Positions 28,175 through 37,695 are shown, numbered from the stretch's first letter. The stretch is DNA of 64,000 nt from Actinomyces gerencseriae DSM 6844 (GCF_000429265.1 NZ_KE386871.1:363977-427976), one strand, 5' to 3'. Notes: generated from the letters alone by a model not told the origin. Numbers and translations: made by a program.

Positions 28175-29587
28175 TCAGGCCCCCAGCCAGAAGGCCCGCA
28201 TGGCCCGGGCCATCCAGGGGCCGTCGGCGACGCCGCACATCTCCCGCTGGGAGTGCATGGACAGCAGGGGCTGACCGACATCGACGGTGGTGATCCCCAG
28301 CCGCGTGGCGGTGATGGGGCCGATGGTCGAGCCGCACGGGACGGCGTTGCTGGACACGAAGCTCTGCACGGGTACGCCGGCGGCGGCGCAGGCGCGCAGC
28401 CACACGGCGGCGCCGACGGCGTCGGTGGCGTAGCGCTGCTGGGCGTTGATCTTGATCAGCGGCCCCCGGTTGAGGGCCGGCCTGACCGCGGGGTCGTGCA
28501 GCTGGGGGTATCCGGGGTGGACGGCGTGCCCGGCATCCGCGGACACGCAGATCGAGCGGGCGAGCATGGCCGCCCGGGCGTCGCTGTCGACGCCGAGCAG
28601 CCCTGACAGGCGCCCCAGGACCGTCTCGAGGAGAGGGCCGCCCGCCCCCGAGCGAGTGGCGGACCCGACCTCCTCGTGGTCGTTGGCGATCATGACGACC
28701 GGCTCGTCCGGCTCGCTGTCCTCGCGGGCGAGGGCCTCCAGGGCCACCAGAGCGGCGTGGACCGAGGAGAGGTTGTCGAGCCGCGAGGAGGCGAGGAACT
28801 CGTCGTGGCGCCCGAAGCGCGCGGGCCGCTCGGTGGGGAAGGTCAGAATGTCGTGGAAGGCGAGCTCACGGGGGTCGATGCCCGCCAGCTCGCACAGGTG
28901 GCGCTCCGGGTCGTCAGGGCGGGCGCCATCGGTCGCCAGGGTCCACAGGGGCAGGAGGTTCGCCTGCCTGTCGAGATGGAGGGAGTCGTTGACGCTGCGG
29001 TCCAGGTGCGGGGCGACCTGGGCCACGCGCGCGACGGGGCCGGTGCGCACGAGGCGAACGGCCCCGTCCCGGGTGACGAGGCGCCCGGCCAGGCCGAATT
29101 CGCGGTCGAGGAAGGAATTGAGCAGGGGCCCGCCGTAGACCTCGACGTCGAGGACCTGGACGCCGTCGCGCACCATGGCCGCCGAAGGCTTGAGCTTCAG
29201 GGCGGGGGAATCGGTGTGAGCGCCCACGATCCGGAAGCCCGCCCGCTCATCGCACCGCTCGGGAAGGATCCAGGCGACGATCGCGCCATCGCGGACGACG
29301 TAGCCACGACGCGGCGTCCCGGCCCCCCAGGGCCGCGACTCGTCGGCCTGCGACAGGCCGACGGCGTCCAGGCGCGACGCCGTCTCGGCGACCGCGTGGT
29401 AGCTGGTCGGGGAGGCGGTGACGAAGTCGATGAGGGCGGTGGTGTAGGCGTCGTCGTCGCCCGGGGCGTCCGGGACGACGGGCCGGGGCGGGGGGACCTG
29501 CGCGGACGGCGAGGTCCGCACGAACGGCGCAGACGGCTCTGATGACTCTGATGACTCTGATGACTCTGACGGCACGGATATCGGCAT
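28175..29587 (-). CDS. M18 family metallo-aminopeptidase
   Basis: 470 residues. Metal-binding and catalytic motifs: FRIVGAHTDSPALKLKP, VMIANDHEEVGSATRSGA, SVCSADAGHAVHPGYPQ-like segment and CGSTIGPITATRLGI. The family removes N-terminal acidic or neutral residues from peptides (two Zn). ATG at 29587 gives an N-terminal tail with a SESSESSESSE run encoded by repeated TGACTC units; the true start could lie further in, since the tail is not conserved in the family. Confidence 0.92.
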   Translation of the reverse strand: MPISVPSESSESSESSEPSAPFVRTSPSAQVPPPRPVVPDAPGDDDAYTTALIDFVTASPTSYHAVAETASRLDAVGLSQADESRPWGAGTPRRGYVVRDGAIVAWILPERCDERAGFRIVGAHTDSPALKLKPSAAMVRDGVQVLDVEVYGGPLLNSFLDREFGLAGRLVTRDGAVRLVRTGPVARVAQVAPHLDRSVNDSLHLDRQANLLPLWTLATDGARPDDPERHLCELAGIDPRELAFHDILTFPTERPARFGRHDEFLASSRLDNLSSVHAALVALEALAREDSEPDEPVVMIANDHEEVGSATRSGAGGPLLETVLGRLSGLLGVDSDARAAMLARSICVSADAGHAVHPGYPQLHDPAVRPALNRGPLIKINAQQRYATDAVGAAVWLRACAAAGVPVQSFVSSNAVPCGSTIGPITATRLGITTVDVGQPLLSMHSQREMCGVADGPWMARAMRAFWLGA

Positions 29588-29703
29588 GGGCACAGTGTGG
29601 CACCCGATCCGGCCCGGGTGCGGACAGGGTGCGCCCGCGCCCGGGCCGCGCTCCGCGCCTCGGCACGGCATGTCCGCGGCGCCCATCGACCCGATAAGGC
29701 AGG

Positions 29704-30381
29704 ATGGGGCGGATGAGCACCCCGTCCTCCCAGCCCGTCGGTCCCGCCGTCTCGCTCGCCCCGCCTCTACCGCCGGTCGGCACCACCTCGGTGCGCGCCG
29801 TGCTCCTCGACGCGGACGGCGTCCTCCAATTCATCGGCATGCCCTGGTACCGGGCGCTCTCGGAGGGCGGCGGGGAGCCCTTCGCGAAGGCACTGCTGTC
29901 CAGGGAGGGACCGGCGCTGTCGGGCAGGGAGAGCCTGCGGGACCTGCTGGAACGGCTGGTCGCCGAGCTGGAGCTGGCGACGAGCGCCGACGAGCTGATG
30001 GTCCTGTGGCGCCGGGCGACACCGGACCCGCTCGCCCGACGCCTGGTCGGCGAGCTGAGAGCCGCGGGCTACCTCACCGTCCTGGCCACCAACCAGCACG
30101 AGGAGCGCCGTGAGTGGATGCGCACCGCGCTGGACTACGACGGCCTGTGCGATGTGGACGCCTACTCCTGCATCGTGGGTGCGGCCAAGCCCGCCCCGGA
30201 GTACTTCCTCGGCGCCCTCGAGATGGCAGGGGTCGATGCGGACCAAGCGCTTTTCGTGGATGACAGCGCTGAGAACATCAGCGCGGCCGCGGCGCTGGGC
30301 CTGCGCACAGTGCACCACCCGACCGACGCCGGCGGACGAGCGCTCAGGAGCGAGCTGGTCGACGTGCTGAGCGCCGCCTGA
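29704..30381 (+). CDS. HAD-superfamily hydrolase
   Basis: 225 residues. HAD motif I VLLDADGVLQFIG (two catalytic Asp), motif II LATNQHEERREW, motif III Lys in GAAKPAPEYF, and motif IV FVDDSAENISAAAALG. It is a subfamily I (cap C1) phosphatase similar to YihX-type sugar-phosphate phosphatases; substrate unknown. Start ATG 29704 has AAGG 4 bp upstream; ATG 29713 is an alternative. Confidence 0.9.
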   Translation: MGRMSTPSSQPVGPAVSLAPPLPPVGTTSVRAVLLDADGVLQFIGMPWYRALSEGGGEPFAKALLSREGPALSGRESLRDLLERLVAELELATSADELMVLWRRATPDPLARRLVGELRAAGYLTVLATNQHEERREWMRTALDYDGLCDVDAYSCIVGAAKPAPEYFLGALEMAGVDADQALFVDDSAENISAAAALGLRTVHHPTDAGGRALRSELVDVLSAA

Positions 30382-30708
30382 CGCGAACGGCCGCGCGACC
30401 CCGCACGAGCTCATACGGCCCCGTACGGCCCCATGCGATCCCGTGCGGAGCACCCGCCCCGATTCGTGCGCGAGGACAACAAAAAACCTGAAAGATCCGG
30501 CGCATGGCCCGATCATGGCCGGGCCGCGGCGATCCCGCGGACAACCTCGCGGCACGCGGCGCGGGAGCATCCTCCTGAAGGAGCATCCCCCTGAAGAAGG
30601 AGACCAAGACGACGTCTTTTTCGTCCCGAAGAACTTGTACAGCACGCCCTCTCGCGAAAGACTCACTCATAGGTGGGGACTGACACCTGACCGCTCCGAG
30701 AGGATGAT
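30382..30708. other. 327-bp space without a convincing gene
   Basis: Between the HAD and GtrA genes. It holds an AC-rich patch (GACAACAAAAAACC at about 30476), a short 17-bp near-tandem around GGAGCATCC (about 30568-30600), and a purine-rich stretch. A rightward open frame ends by ATGA overlap with gtrA but has no recognisable content. It probably contains the gtrA promoter and leader. Confidence 0.5.
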
Positions 30709-31338
30709 ATGACGACGCAGGATGCCGCTGGCTCCACAGCCCGGTTCCGCACCCCGCAGCGCAGGGCGGCGACACCCGCGCGCTCCGCCGCGTCCGCGCG
30801 AGAACGTCTCTCCAACAGGCTCGACGAGCGTCTCAACGACCCCTCGCGGCGCGCCCCGAGAGCCTTCCTCCATGTCATCAGCCGCATCCACCGGCTCATC
30901 CCCCGCGCACTGCGCGAGCGCGTGCCCGTGACCTTCGTCGGCTACGCCCTCATCAACGGCTCGGCCTTCCTCATCGACATCAGCCTCCTGTGGTTCTTCT
31001 ACGACGGGCTCCACTGGTTCTACCCCCTGGCCGTCAGCCTGGGGTACATGATCGCCGGCGTCTACTCCCTGCTGCTCAACCGGTGGCTGAACTTCCAGTC
31101 CCGCGGACATCTCGCCGCGCAGGGCTCCCGCTACGCCATCGGGCTCGTGAGCCAGTACGTCATCTTCATTCTCGGTCTGTCCTCCTTCCTGCACTGGATC
31201 GGAGTCCAGGCCGAGTTGGCCCGCTTCATCTCGGCCTGCTGCGAGGGCCTCTACCTCTACGCCCTGATGAGGCTCTGGGTCTTCCGAGGAACCCCGGAGC
31301 CCGACGACGACGAGCCCAGCGCACCGGCGGCGGCCTGA
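30709..31338 (+). CDS. GtrA family membrane protein
   Basis: 209 residues: about 70 basic N-terminal residues, then four TM helices in the GtrA pattern (FVGYALINGSAFLIDISLLW, GYMIAGVYSLLLNRWLNF, YAIGLVSQYVIFILGLSSFL, and ALMRLWVFRG at the end). The family is thought to move polyprenyl-phosphate-linked sugars across the membrane or support wall-glycan decoration. GAGAGG lies just upstream of the ATG. Confidence 0.9.
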   Translation: MTTQDAAGSTARFRTPQRRAATPARSAASARERLSNRLDERLNDPSRRAPRAFLHVISRIHRLIPRALRERVPVTFVGYALINGSAFLIDISLLWFFYDGLHWFYPLAVSLGYMIAGVYSLLLNRWLNFQSRGHLAAQGSRYAIGLVSQYVIFILGLSSFLHWIGVQAELARFISACCEGLYLYALMRLWVFRGTPEPDDDEPSAPAAA

Positions 31339-31412
31339 GTCCGCTCGAGCGGGCCGATGCCCACCTGACGACCCGGCGGAGTCCACCCGCATCGCCCCGG
31401 CCCCACCGCGCA

Positions 31413-32159
31413 TCACCACAGCGCCCGCGTCGTCTCCTTCCGCCCGTCGAGCTCGGTGAAGCCGGCATCCACGACCGAGACCGGCCGGGAGGCGTCGCGC
31501 CAGGCGTCCGGCGTCGGGAAGACGACCCGGATCCGATAGTCCTGCGCAGCCCAGGCGGAGCGGACCGCCCCGGGCATGGCCGGGCTCTGCCAGGCGAGCT
31601 GGGCGGCGTGGGCGACCTGCGCGCACAGCTTGCCGCTGGTCATCCCCTCCAGTGGCGTGACCTCGACCGTCACCGGGGCCCCGGGTGAGACGGACTCGTC
31701 CGTCAGCTCGATGCCCGTGGCGGCCCCGGGGTCGCGCGCGACCGCCTCGGCGACGGCGGCCGGCGGGGGCGGCAGCTCGCCCCCGTGGGGGAAGTGGGTG
31801 CCCTCGACCTGGGTCTTGGCCAGCGCCGGGGGCAACGGCCTGACCGGGCCGGGGACGAAGGCGCGAGCCGCTGCGGGCCCCCAGCCGGCCGGACCCTCCT
31901 GCTCGACGGTGATGCCCGGCAGGTCCTGGACCTCCTCCCAGCGCCGCCCGCGGGCACGGCGCACGAGCTTGCGGATGCGCCCGCTCCTCCAGTGCTCGAC
32001 CGCATCGTGCCAGTCCCCGCCCGGAGCGGTCCGCGGCGAGGCGAGCAGGGCGACGACGGCGCGGGCCGCGGCCTCGGCGACGTCGATGCGGCGCGGCGGG
32101 TGGACCTTGTCGTAGCGGACGGCGATCTGCATGCCCCAAGGGATCTCGTGGTCGGTCAC
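31413..32159 (-). CDS. Peptidyl-tRNA hydrolase II-like protein
   Basis: 248 residues. The recognisable region is C-terminal: GMTSGKLCAQVAHAAQLAW matches the PTH2 signature (Gly-Lys, Gln, His, Ala), followed by YRIRVVFP. The N-terminal half is a poorly conserved region found with this domain in actinobacteria. PTH2 enzymes free peptides from peptidyl-tRNA; this branch may have another role. Its start faces the repeat array at 32212-32420 and the M48 gene beyond. Confidence 0.75.
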   Translation of the reverse strand: MTDHEIPWGMQIAVRYDKVHPPRRIDVAEAAARAVVALLASPRTAPGGDWHDAVEHWRSGRIRKLVRRARGRRWEEVQDLPGITVEQEGPAGWGPAAARAFVPGPVRPLPPALAKTQVEGTHFPHGGELPPPPAAVAEAVARDPGAATGIELTDESVSPGAPVTVEVTPLEGMTSGKLCAQVAHAAQLAWQSPAMPGAVRSAWAAQDYRIRVVFPTPDAWRDASRPVSVVDAGFTELDGRKETTRALW

Positions 32160-32211
32160 GCCCCGACCCTACTCAGTCGCCCGGCCGACGGTCCCGACGG
32201 CGGCCCGGCCC

Positions 32212-32420
32212 GTCGCGGACCCGTCCCCGGGGAACGCTCGACCAGGTGACCGTCCCGGAGGTGAGGCGCCCGGGCCCGCCCCGTCCCCGGGGAACGCTCT
32301 CCTTCGCAGATGTCGCCGGCGTCGATGAGGAGAGCCCGCCTCGCCCCCGGGGGACGCCCCACGAGCGATGCCGGCACCCGCGCCGATCGCGGGCCCCGCC
32401 GCATCCCCGGCGGGACGCTC
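32212..32420. CRISPR. Four-copy CRISPR-like array, 60-bp period, no cas genes nearby
   Basis: Repeat copies at 32212-32239, 32272-32299, 32332-32359 and 32392-32420. The core CCCGTCCCCGGGGAACGCTC is identical (20 bp) in copies 1 and 2. Copy 3 differs from copy 2 at 5 of 28 sites, and copy 4 more, with one inserted base. The three 31-32 bp spacers are unrelated to each other. Read on the minus strand the repeat has a CCCCG..CGGGG stem, as in type I-E repeats. The array fills the divergent space between the PTH2-like and M48 genes. I infer a CRISPR-like origin; function is unproven. Confidence 0.5.
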
Positions 32421-32448
32421 CCCGGCGGCACGCTCTAGGGTCGTGGGC

Positions 32449-33624
32449 ATGACGCTCCCCTCCCCCGCTCCGGTGCCGCCCACCGCCCCCGGCCGCCCCC
32501 GACCGCTCAACGGCGCCACTGTCCACGGGCCGCACGGCATTCGCCGTCTGCGCCACCGCGCCGAGATGCCGCTGCTGTGGGCGAGCACGATCATCAGCGC
32601 CATGGCGGTCGCGGCCTGGCTGGCACTGGTGATCTGGCTCGCGGCCGTGCCCGACCCGACCGGACCGGCCGGGGAGGTACGCCGCCTCATCCTCGAGAAC
32701 GCCACGTCGACGGGGGGCCAGGTCCTCCTGGCCATCCCGCTCCTGCCGCTGGTGGTCTGGGGCGCGCGTGCGCTCCTGTACGCGAAGATGCGCGCCTCCT
32801 CGGTGCAGATGAGCCCGACCCAGTTCCCCGAGGGATACCGGATGGTGGTGGAGGCCGCGGAGCACGTCGGGCTGCGCCGCGTCCCCGACGCCTACGTGGT
32901 TCTGGGCAACGGCAGAATCAATGCCTTCGCCGCGGGGCACGGCTTCCGCCGCTTCGTCGCGGTCTACTCCGACTTGTTCGAGACGGGGGGATCCGCACGC
33001 GATCCCGAGGCGCTGCGCTTCATCATCTCCCACGAGGTCGGCCACCTCGCCGCCGGCCACACCTCCTTCTGGCGAGTCCTCATCCTCCAGATCGTGTACT
33101 CCGTGCCGATCCTCGGCAATGCGCTGTCGCGGGCGCAGGAGTACACGGCGGACAACCACGGCTACGACGTCGCCCCCACCGGCGCGCCCGGCGCCATAGG
33201 GCTGCTCGGAGCGGGCAAGTACCTGGGCGCGCAGGTCAATCTGCACGCGGTGGCGGATCGCGCCGTGTACGAGAGGGGCCTCTGGGTGCATCTCGTGCAG
33301 TGGTCCTCGACCCACCCGGTCCTGACCTGGAGGGCCCACGCGCTGCGGGACCGCAGCCGCCCCGGACGACTCATGGTGCGCCCCGGGCACGCGCTGTACC
33401 CACCGGTGAGCCCGATCGGCAGGGAGCGCAGCCGGAACTGGCCGACTCCAGCCGAGGTGCTGGCCGGCATGCGCGACGACGAACCGCGGGTGCCCGGAGC
33501 CGAGGAGCAGTTCGGCCGGTACCCGGGCCTGTCCTACTCCGCGAGTCGCGACGAGTTGCGCCTGGCCGATCCGACTCCCCTCCGACCGTCTCGCACCGAC
33601 CCCAGCCACGGCGGGACCGGGTGA
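32449..33624 (+). CDS. M48-family membrane zinc metalloprotease
   Basis: 391 residues. Two TM helices (about 48-70 and 95-115) precede the protease domain. The zinc motif HEVGH sits in FIISHEVGHLAAGHTSF, with the third ligand region AQEYTADNHGYD. A hydrophobic pair follows the zinc motif (VLILQIVYSVPILGNAL). It resembles HtpX/Ste24-like quality-control proteases. ATG 32449 is chosen because an upstream in-frame ATG (32368) would place the repeat array inside the protein. Confidence 0.88.
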   Translation: MTLPSPAPVPPTAPGRPRPLNGATVHGPHGIRRLRHRAEMPLLWASTIISAMAVAAWLALVIWLAAVPDPTGPAGEVRRLILENATSTGGQVLLAIPLLPLVVWGARALLYAKMRASSVQMSPTQFPEGYRMVVEAAEHVGLRRVPDAYVVLGNGRINAFAAGHGFRRFVAVYSDLFETGGSARDPEALRFIISHEVGHLAAGHTSFWRVLILQIVYSVPILGNALSRAQEYTADNHGYDVAPTGAPGAIGLLGAGKYLGAQVNLHAVADRAVYERGLWVHLVQWSSTHPVLTWRAHALRDRSRPGRLMVRPGHALYPPVSPIGRERSRNWPTPAEVLAGMRDDEPRVPGAEEQFGRYPGLSYSASRDELRLADPTPLRPSRTDPSHGGTG

Positions 33625-33677
33625 CCGCCGACGGCCGACCGCCGGCGAGGTCCGGGCCCCGCGACCCGGCTCCCGCC

Positions 33678-34295
33678 TCACCCGGTTCGACGCAGCAGGA
33701 CGCCCTGCCCTCCCTCGAAGGTGACGGCGCCGAACCCCTCCAGCCGCGCGAGCCTCTCGAAGCCGACCACCAGGTGCAGGCCGACGGAGGCGTGGTTGGT
33801 GGCGTTGACGACGCTGTACAGGGCGGCGGCGGGTTCCAGAGCGCGCACGGCATCGGCGATGGCGGTCAGGAGCACCCGGCCGACGCCGCGTCGGCGCGCC
33901 ACGGGATCGACGACGAGGCCCGAGACCATCCAGGCGTCGGAATCGGCGCTCGCCTCGGGCAACGAGGCGCGCAGGCGCTCGGGCAGCGGGAAGGCTCCCG
34001 ACAGCGCGACGGGTGCGAGCAGGGCGTCGTCGGGAGCCACCGCCGTCTCATCGTCGGCGCCCCCGACCCCGTCGTCACCGGTCGCCGCCTCCGCGGCGGA
34101 CAGGAGGGCCAGGAGGAGCACCGGAAGGGCATCGATCATGCGGGGCGCCTGCTCGCGGGCCTCCTCCGCCGAGATCCCCCGCAGCGCCAGGAGCCTGGCG
34201 ACGCGGGGTGCGTCGTCGGGTCCGGCTGGACGGACGATGACGCCGCCGACCGACGTGCCGTGCAGCATGGGTTCGAAGGGCGCGAAGTCGTTCAT
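33678..34295 (-). CDS. GNAT family N-acetyltransferase
   Basis: 205 residues. The acetyl-CoA-binding motif A is GLVVDPVARRRGVGRVLLTAIA (R/Q-x-x-G-x-G/A equivalent RRRGVG), followed by SVVNATNHASVGLHLVVGFER (motif B). An N-terminal IVRPAGPDDAPRVARLL is the usual GNAT opening. Substrate unknown. ATG 34295 preferred; GTG at 34301 possible. It converges with the M48 gene. Confidence 0.88.
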   Translation of the reverse strand: MNDFAPFEPMLHGTSVGGVIVRPAGPDDAPRVARLLALRGISAEEAREQAPRMIDALPVLLLALLSAAEAATGDDGVGGADDETAVAPDDALLAPVALSGAFPLPERLRASLPEASADSDAWMVSGLVVDPVARRRGVGRVLLTAIADAVRALEPAAALYSVVNATNHASVGLHLVVGFERLARLEGFGAVTFEGGQGVLLRRTG

Positions 34296-34478
34296 CGGCA
34301 CAGTCTCTCGCTCATGCGCGGGCGCCCGTGAGTACTGCCGCGCGATGCGCCCTATCGATCGGCCGGCAGCGTACGGAGGATCCCGCCCCGTGCGTGCGCC
34401 CGACCGACTCGTGCACGACGGCCAACGGGACGAGGACCTCCACGACGCGCAGCTGCTGGGCCCGTTCGGGGGCGCGGA

Positions 34479-35453
34479 TCAACGACGCCGACGCAGGCCG
34501 AGCAGCACCCCTCCGACCACGACGGCGACGAGGGCGACCACGCCGCCGATCAGAATCGCATTCGCACCGGTGACCGGCAGGGACAGCGCGGCCTGCTTGG
34601 CGTTGGCGGAGGGCTGGGTCGTCGCCGCAGCAGACGGGTCCCCGGCGGTAGGAGTCGCGCTCGCACCCGCGGCGACGACGGCGGGTGTCCCGGTCGAGGC
34701 CTCAACGGGAGCGGCCTCGGACGGCGATGCCGAGGTGGCGGCAGACGCGGAGTCGGCCGGAGACTCGGAGGCGGGGGCCTCGGTGGCGGGCACTGCAGCG
34801 GGCGCGCTGCTCGAATCGGTCGATGCGGGCGCGGGCGCCGCAGGCGCCTCGGCTCCGGGTTGCGCGGACTGGGCCGAATTCGACTGGTCCGCCGCCGTCC
34901 GGGTCAGACCGGCGGCACTCGGATCGGAGTAGGAGGAGAAGTTCTGGGCCGCGTACCAGGAGTCCGTCGACGGATCGTAGGCGACGCCGATGCCCACGGC
35001 ATTGGCAGCGGGCGCCACCATGTTGGCGTAGTGCCCCGGGGAGTTGCGCCACTGCTCGAACAGCTGCGTCCCGACGTCGACGCCCCGGGCACCGGACAGC
35101 GTGGCGACGTTCTCCGACGCGACCGACCATCCGCCCGGGTACTGGTCGGCGAAGCTGGGGTTATGGCTCATGGACTGCTGCGCCACCATCTGCTCGGACC
35201 AGCCCTGGGCCACCGAGTCCAGCTGGGTGTAGCGCGTCACAGGCCCTAGACCCTGCTGGGCCCGCAGCTCATTGACCTTGCTGAGAATCGTGTCGGCGTA
35301 GCCAGCCCCTTCCGATGTGACTGCGGCTGGCTCCGCAGCGGTGGAGACCTGCTGCGCGGACGGCCCGGCCACCGGGACGGCCTGTGCAGCAGGTACAGCG
35401 GCCAAGGAGACGGTGGCGATGAGCGCGAGGACGGGGGTGCGTGAGATCTTCAT
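34479..35453 (-). CDS. LPXTG-anchored CAP-domain (SCP/PR1-like) protein
   Basis: 324 residues. Signal peptide ISRTPVLALIATVSLAAVPA with AQA cleavage near residue 25; CAP domain (about 60-185) with LSKVNELRAQQGLGPVT, WSEQMVAQQSMSHNPSF (His), SENVATLSG, QLFEQWRNSPGHYANMVAP and YAAQNFSSY; then a Ser/Ala/Pro/Glu-rich wall region and sorting signal LPVTG (about 292), a hydrophobic helix and RRRR. Sortase should anchor it in the wall. Bacterial CAP proteins have lipid- or protein-binding and possible hydrolytic roles. GGAG lies 7 bp upstream of the ATG. Confidence 0.93.
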   Translation of the reverse strand: MKISRTPVLALIATVSLAAVPAAQAVPVAGPSAQQVSTAAEPAAVTSEGAGYADTILSKVNELRAQQGLGPVTRYTQLDSVAQGWSEQMVAQQSMSHNPSFADQYPGGWSVASENVATLSGARGVDVGTQLFEQWRNSPGHYANMVAPAANAVGIGVAYDPSTDSWYAAQNFSSYSDPSAAGLTRTAADQSNSAQSAQPGAEAPAAPAPASTDSSSAPAAVPATEAPASESPADSASAATSASPSEAAPVEASTGTPAVVAAGASATPTAGDPSAAATTQPSANAKQAALSLPVTGANAILIGGVVALVAVVVGGVLLGLRRRR

Positions 35454-35886
35454 GGGCTGTCTCCTGTCAGTCAGAGGCGCGGCGACGGGCCCCACCTCAT
35501 CACGGCACCCGAGATCACGGCTATGTCACCGCCCGCTTGTTCACTGAGAGCATGGTCCCGCGAATCCTCCGTTATCCTGAATGCTTATCCGGCGGCCGGG
35601 CGAGCCGCGTGAGCCGGGCGAATCAGGCGATCGGACACGGGCGCGTCGGGGACTCGCGGGCGTCGCCGAAGAGACAAAATCGTTACTTTCGAAGTTCTCG
35701 CGGTACGCTCCAGTCGTGACGCCCGCGGCTCGGGGGAGGCGCGAGAGCCCGGCAGCGCCCCGGCCCCGATCGGATCGCCGGCGGCCCGATTCTCGAGCGG
35801 CGCGCCGTCGCAGCACAGCCTTGGTGCCCCTGAGCCCAGTCAATATCACGCGCTCGCCCAAAGCGCTCGCTACGAAGGACATGCAC
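35454..35886. other. 433-bp divergent promoter region
   Basis: Space between the CAP gene and the ParA-like gene. It includes AT-richer patches (around 35570-35592, with TTATCC twice, and 35676-35700, ACAAAATCGTTACTTTCGAA) that are candidate promoters. The ParA-like frame stays open upstream to 35581, but codon content there is poor. No riboswitch was recognised. Confidence 0.5.
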
Positions 35887-37695
35887 ATGAGCACCGCAAC
35901 AGAGTGGCCTCGAGCCGAGGTCTTGCTGAGCGCCGAGGGCCACGCGCACGTCATTTTCGAAGGCGTCGAGGCAGACCTGAGCAAGCCGACTCCGAAGGAG
36001 GCCCGCGCCGCCGTCGTGACTCACCTGTCCCACCGCGCCAGGGCACTCGGGCACCCGATCTCCACCACGATCACCGAACCCGCGGGAAGCTGGCGCATCG
36101 CCGTCTACCCCGACGGCGCCGTCATCACCGAGGGCGCGCTGACTCCGACTCCTGCGGCGCCCCGGATGACGCGCCAGTCGAGGATCAGGCCCTCAGCCGC
36201 CACGAGGTCCTCGCCTCCGCTTCCCACCCGCCGCCGACAGCGAGCCGCGCCCGCTCCGGACGCGGATACCCCCGAGACCGCCGGAATCCGGCTGCCCCCG
36301 GGGCTTCTGCCCCGGGACGAGAGCACCACGGAGCGCACGACGCCGCGGAGGCGCCGCGCCGACCCGACGCCCGCGCCACCGGTGGTGACGTCGGTGCCGT
36401 CCCCCGCGGTATCGGCGGCGCCCCCTTCCCCGTCGGCCCCGCCGCGCACGAGATCGGCGGTGCCGCCGCCCTCGTCGCCGGCACCGCCCGCATCGCGCTC
36501 CCAGTGCTCCCAGTCGGCCGCGTCCGCGGGATCAGCCGCATCCCCTCCGGCATCGGCCGCATCGGCGACCTCTCCGGCCCCGCCCCGGGGCTCGACGACC
36601 GCATTGACCACGCCGTACTCGGAGTACTCGGAAACCGCAGCGACCGCAGCGACGACGGCGACAGCAGTGACGGCAGTGCCGAGCCCGGAGGCGGCAGCGC
36701 CGGCGGCGCAGGCGGCTCAGCCCCCGATGACGGCCACACCGCCCTCCCCGTCGGCCGCGCCGCCGAATCCACGCGAGCAGGCCCGCTCGACATCGCTGCT
36801 CACCGAGATCACCAACGAGGCGCCCGCCGCCACCGGTCTGCGAGGCGCCCTGAACCAGTTCGGACTGCACCTAGCCCCCACCGAGCGGGAGCGCGCCGAG
36901 CGGGCCGACGCCGCCGCCGTCGCCCAGCACTGGGCGGGGCCGCGCACCATCGCCGTCGTCAACGGCAAGGGCGGCGCCACCAAGACGCCCACGGCGATCC
37001 TCCTGTCCGCCGTCTTCGCGCGCTACGGGGGCGCGGGCGTCATCGCCTACGACAACAACTCCACGCGCGGCACGCTGGGGTGGCGCACCCAGCAGGGGCC
37101 GCACGACGCCACGGTCATCGACCTGCTCCCCCACGTAGACCACCTCCTGTCCCCGCAGGCCCAGGCCGCCGAGATCTCCGGATTCGTCCACCACCAGCGC
37201 GAGGACCGCTACGACGTCCTGCGCAGCCGGCCCGAGGTCCTCGCCGACGCCAAGCCCGGCGACGCGGACAGCTTCGACGCCATCCACTCCGTCCTGACCA
37301 AGTACTACCGCCTCGTGGTCATCGACTCGGGCAACGACGAGTCCAGCCCGCAGTGGCGCGCCATGATCGCGCGGGCCGACGCCATCGTCGTGCCCACGAC
37401 CACCCGACCGGACCACGCCGAGTCGGCGCGCCTCCTCCTGGCCGAGCTCGCCGGCGCCGACGCCCACGCGGCGCGGCTGGCGGAGAACGCCCTCGTCGTC
37501 GTCTCCCAGGGGTCCAAGGGCGAGCCCGAGCCCTCTCAGCTCGTCTCCACGTTCCGGGGGATCGCGCGCGCCGCCGTCGGAATCCCCTACGACCCCGCCA
37601 TGGCCGGCAGACCGCTGATCCTCGACTCGCTGGCGCCGCCCACCCGCCGCGCCTGGCTCAGGGCGGGCACCGCGCTCGCCATGGGACTCGCCTAG
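35887..37695 (+). CDS. ParA/MinD-like ATPase with N-terminal domain and long Pro/Ser/Ala linker
   Basis: 602 residues. An N-terminal ordered segment (about 1-80, HVIFEGVEADLSKPTPKEAR, then SWRIAVYPDG) is followed by about 270 residues of Pro/Ser/Ala/Thr-rich linker, then a deviant-Walker-A ATPase: VVNGKGGATKTPTAILLSA (both signature Lys kept), IAYDNNSTRGTLGWR, Walker B RLVVIDSGNDESS and VVPTTTRPDHAESARLL. Such ATPases position DNA or protein cargo on nucleoid or membrane. GAAGGA sits 7 bp before ATG 35887; ATG 35881 is too close. A gene of unknown function and a regular motif array follow, suggesting a partition-like module; a type VII secretion-linked (EspI-like) role is the main alternative. 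Confidence 0.8.
   Translation: MSTATEWPRAEVLLSAEGHAHVIFEGVEADLSKPTPKEARAAVVTHLSHRARALGHPISTTITEPAGSWRIAVYPDGAVITEGALTPTPAAPRMTRQSRIRPSAATRSSPPLPTRRRQRAAPAPDADTPETAGIRLPPGLLPRDESTTERTTPRRRRADPTPAPPVVTSVPSPAVSAAPPSPSAPPRTRSAVPPPSSPAPPASRSQCSQSAASAGSAASPPASAASATSPAPPRGSTTALTTPYSEYSETAATAATTATAVTAVPSPEAAAPAAQAAQPPMTATPPSPSAAPPNPREQARSTSLLTEITNEAPAATGLRGALNQFGLHLAPTERERAERADAAAVAQHWAGPRTIAVVNGKGGATKTPTAILLSAVFARYGGAGVIAYDNNSTRGTLGWRTQQGPHDATVIDLLPHVDHLLSPQAQAAEISGFVHHQREDRYDVLRSRPEVLADAKPGDADSFDAIHSVLTKYYRLVVIDSGNDESSPQWRAMIARADAIVVPTTTRPDHAESARLLLAELAGADAHAARLAENALVVVSQGSKGEPEPSQLVSTFRGIARAAVGIPYDPAMAGRPLILDSLAPPTRRAWLRAGTALAMGLA

Noticed and set aside
29536..29577. TGACTC repeats as a regulatory element
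   Set aside because: Simple coding slippage in the M18 N-terminus (Ser/Glu run).
30443..30712. 90-residue frame overlapping the gtrA start by ATGA
   Set aside because: No recognisable content and poor composition; the overlap alone is weak evidence.
32368..32448. Upstream start for the M48 protease
   Set aside because: It would encode the repeat array; the residues are Pro/Ala-rich and unlike the family.
35454..35886. c-di-AMP-type riboswitch ahead of the CAP-domain gene
   Set aside because: Looked for because wall-hydrolase genes in actinobacteria often have one; the conserved sequence blocks are not present.
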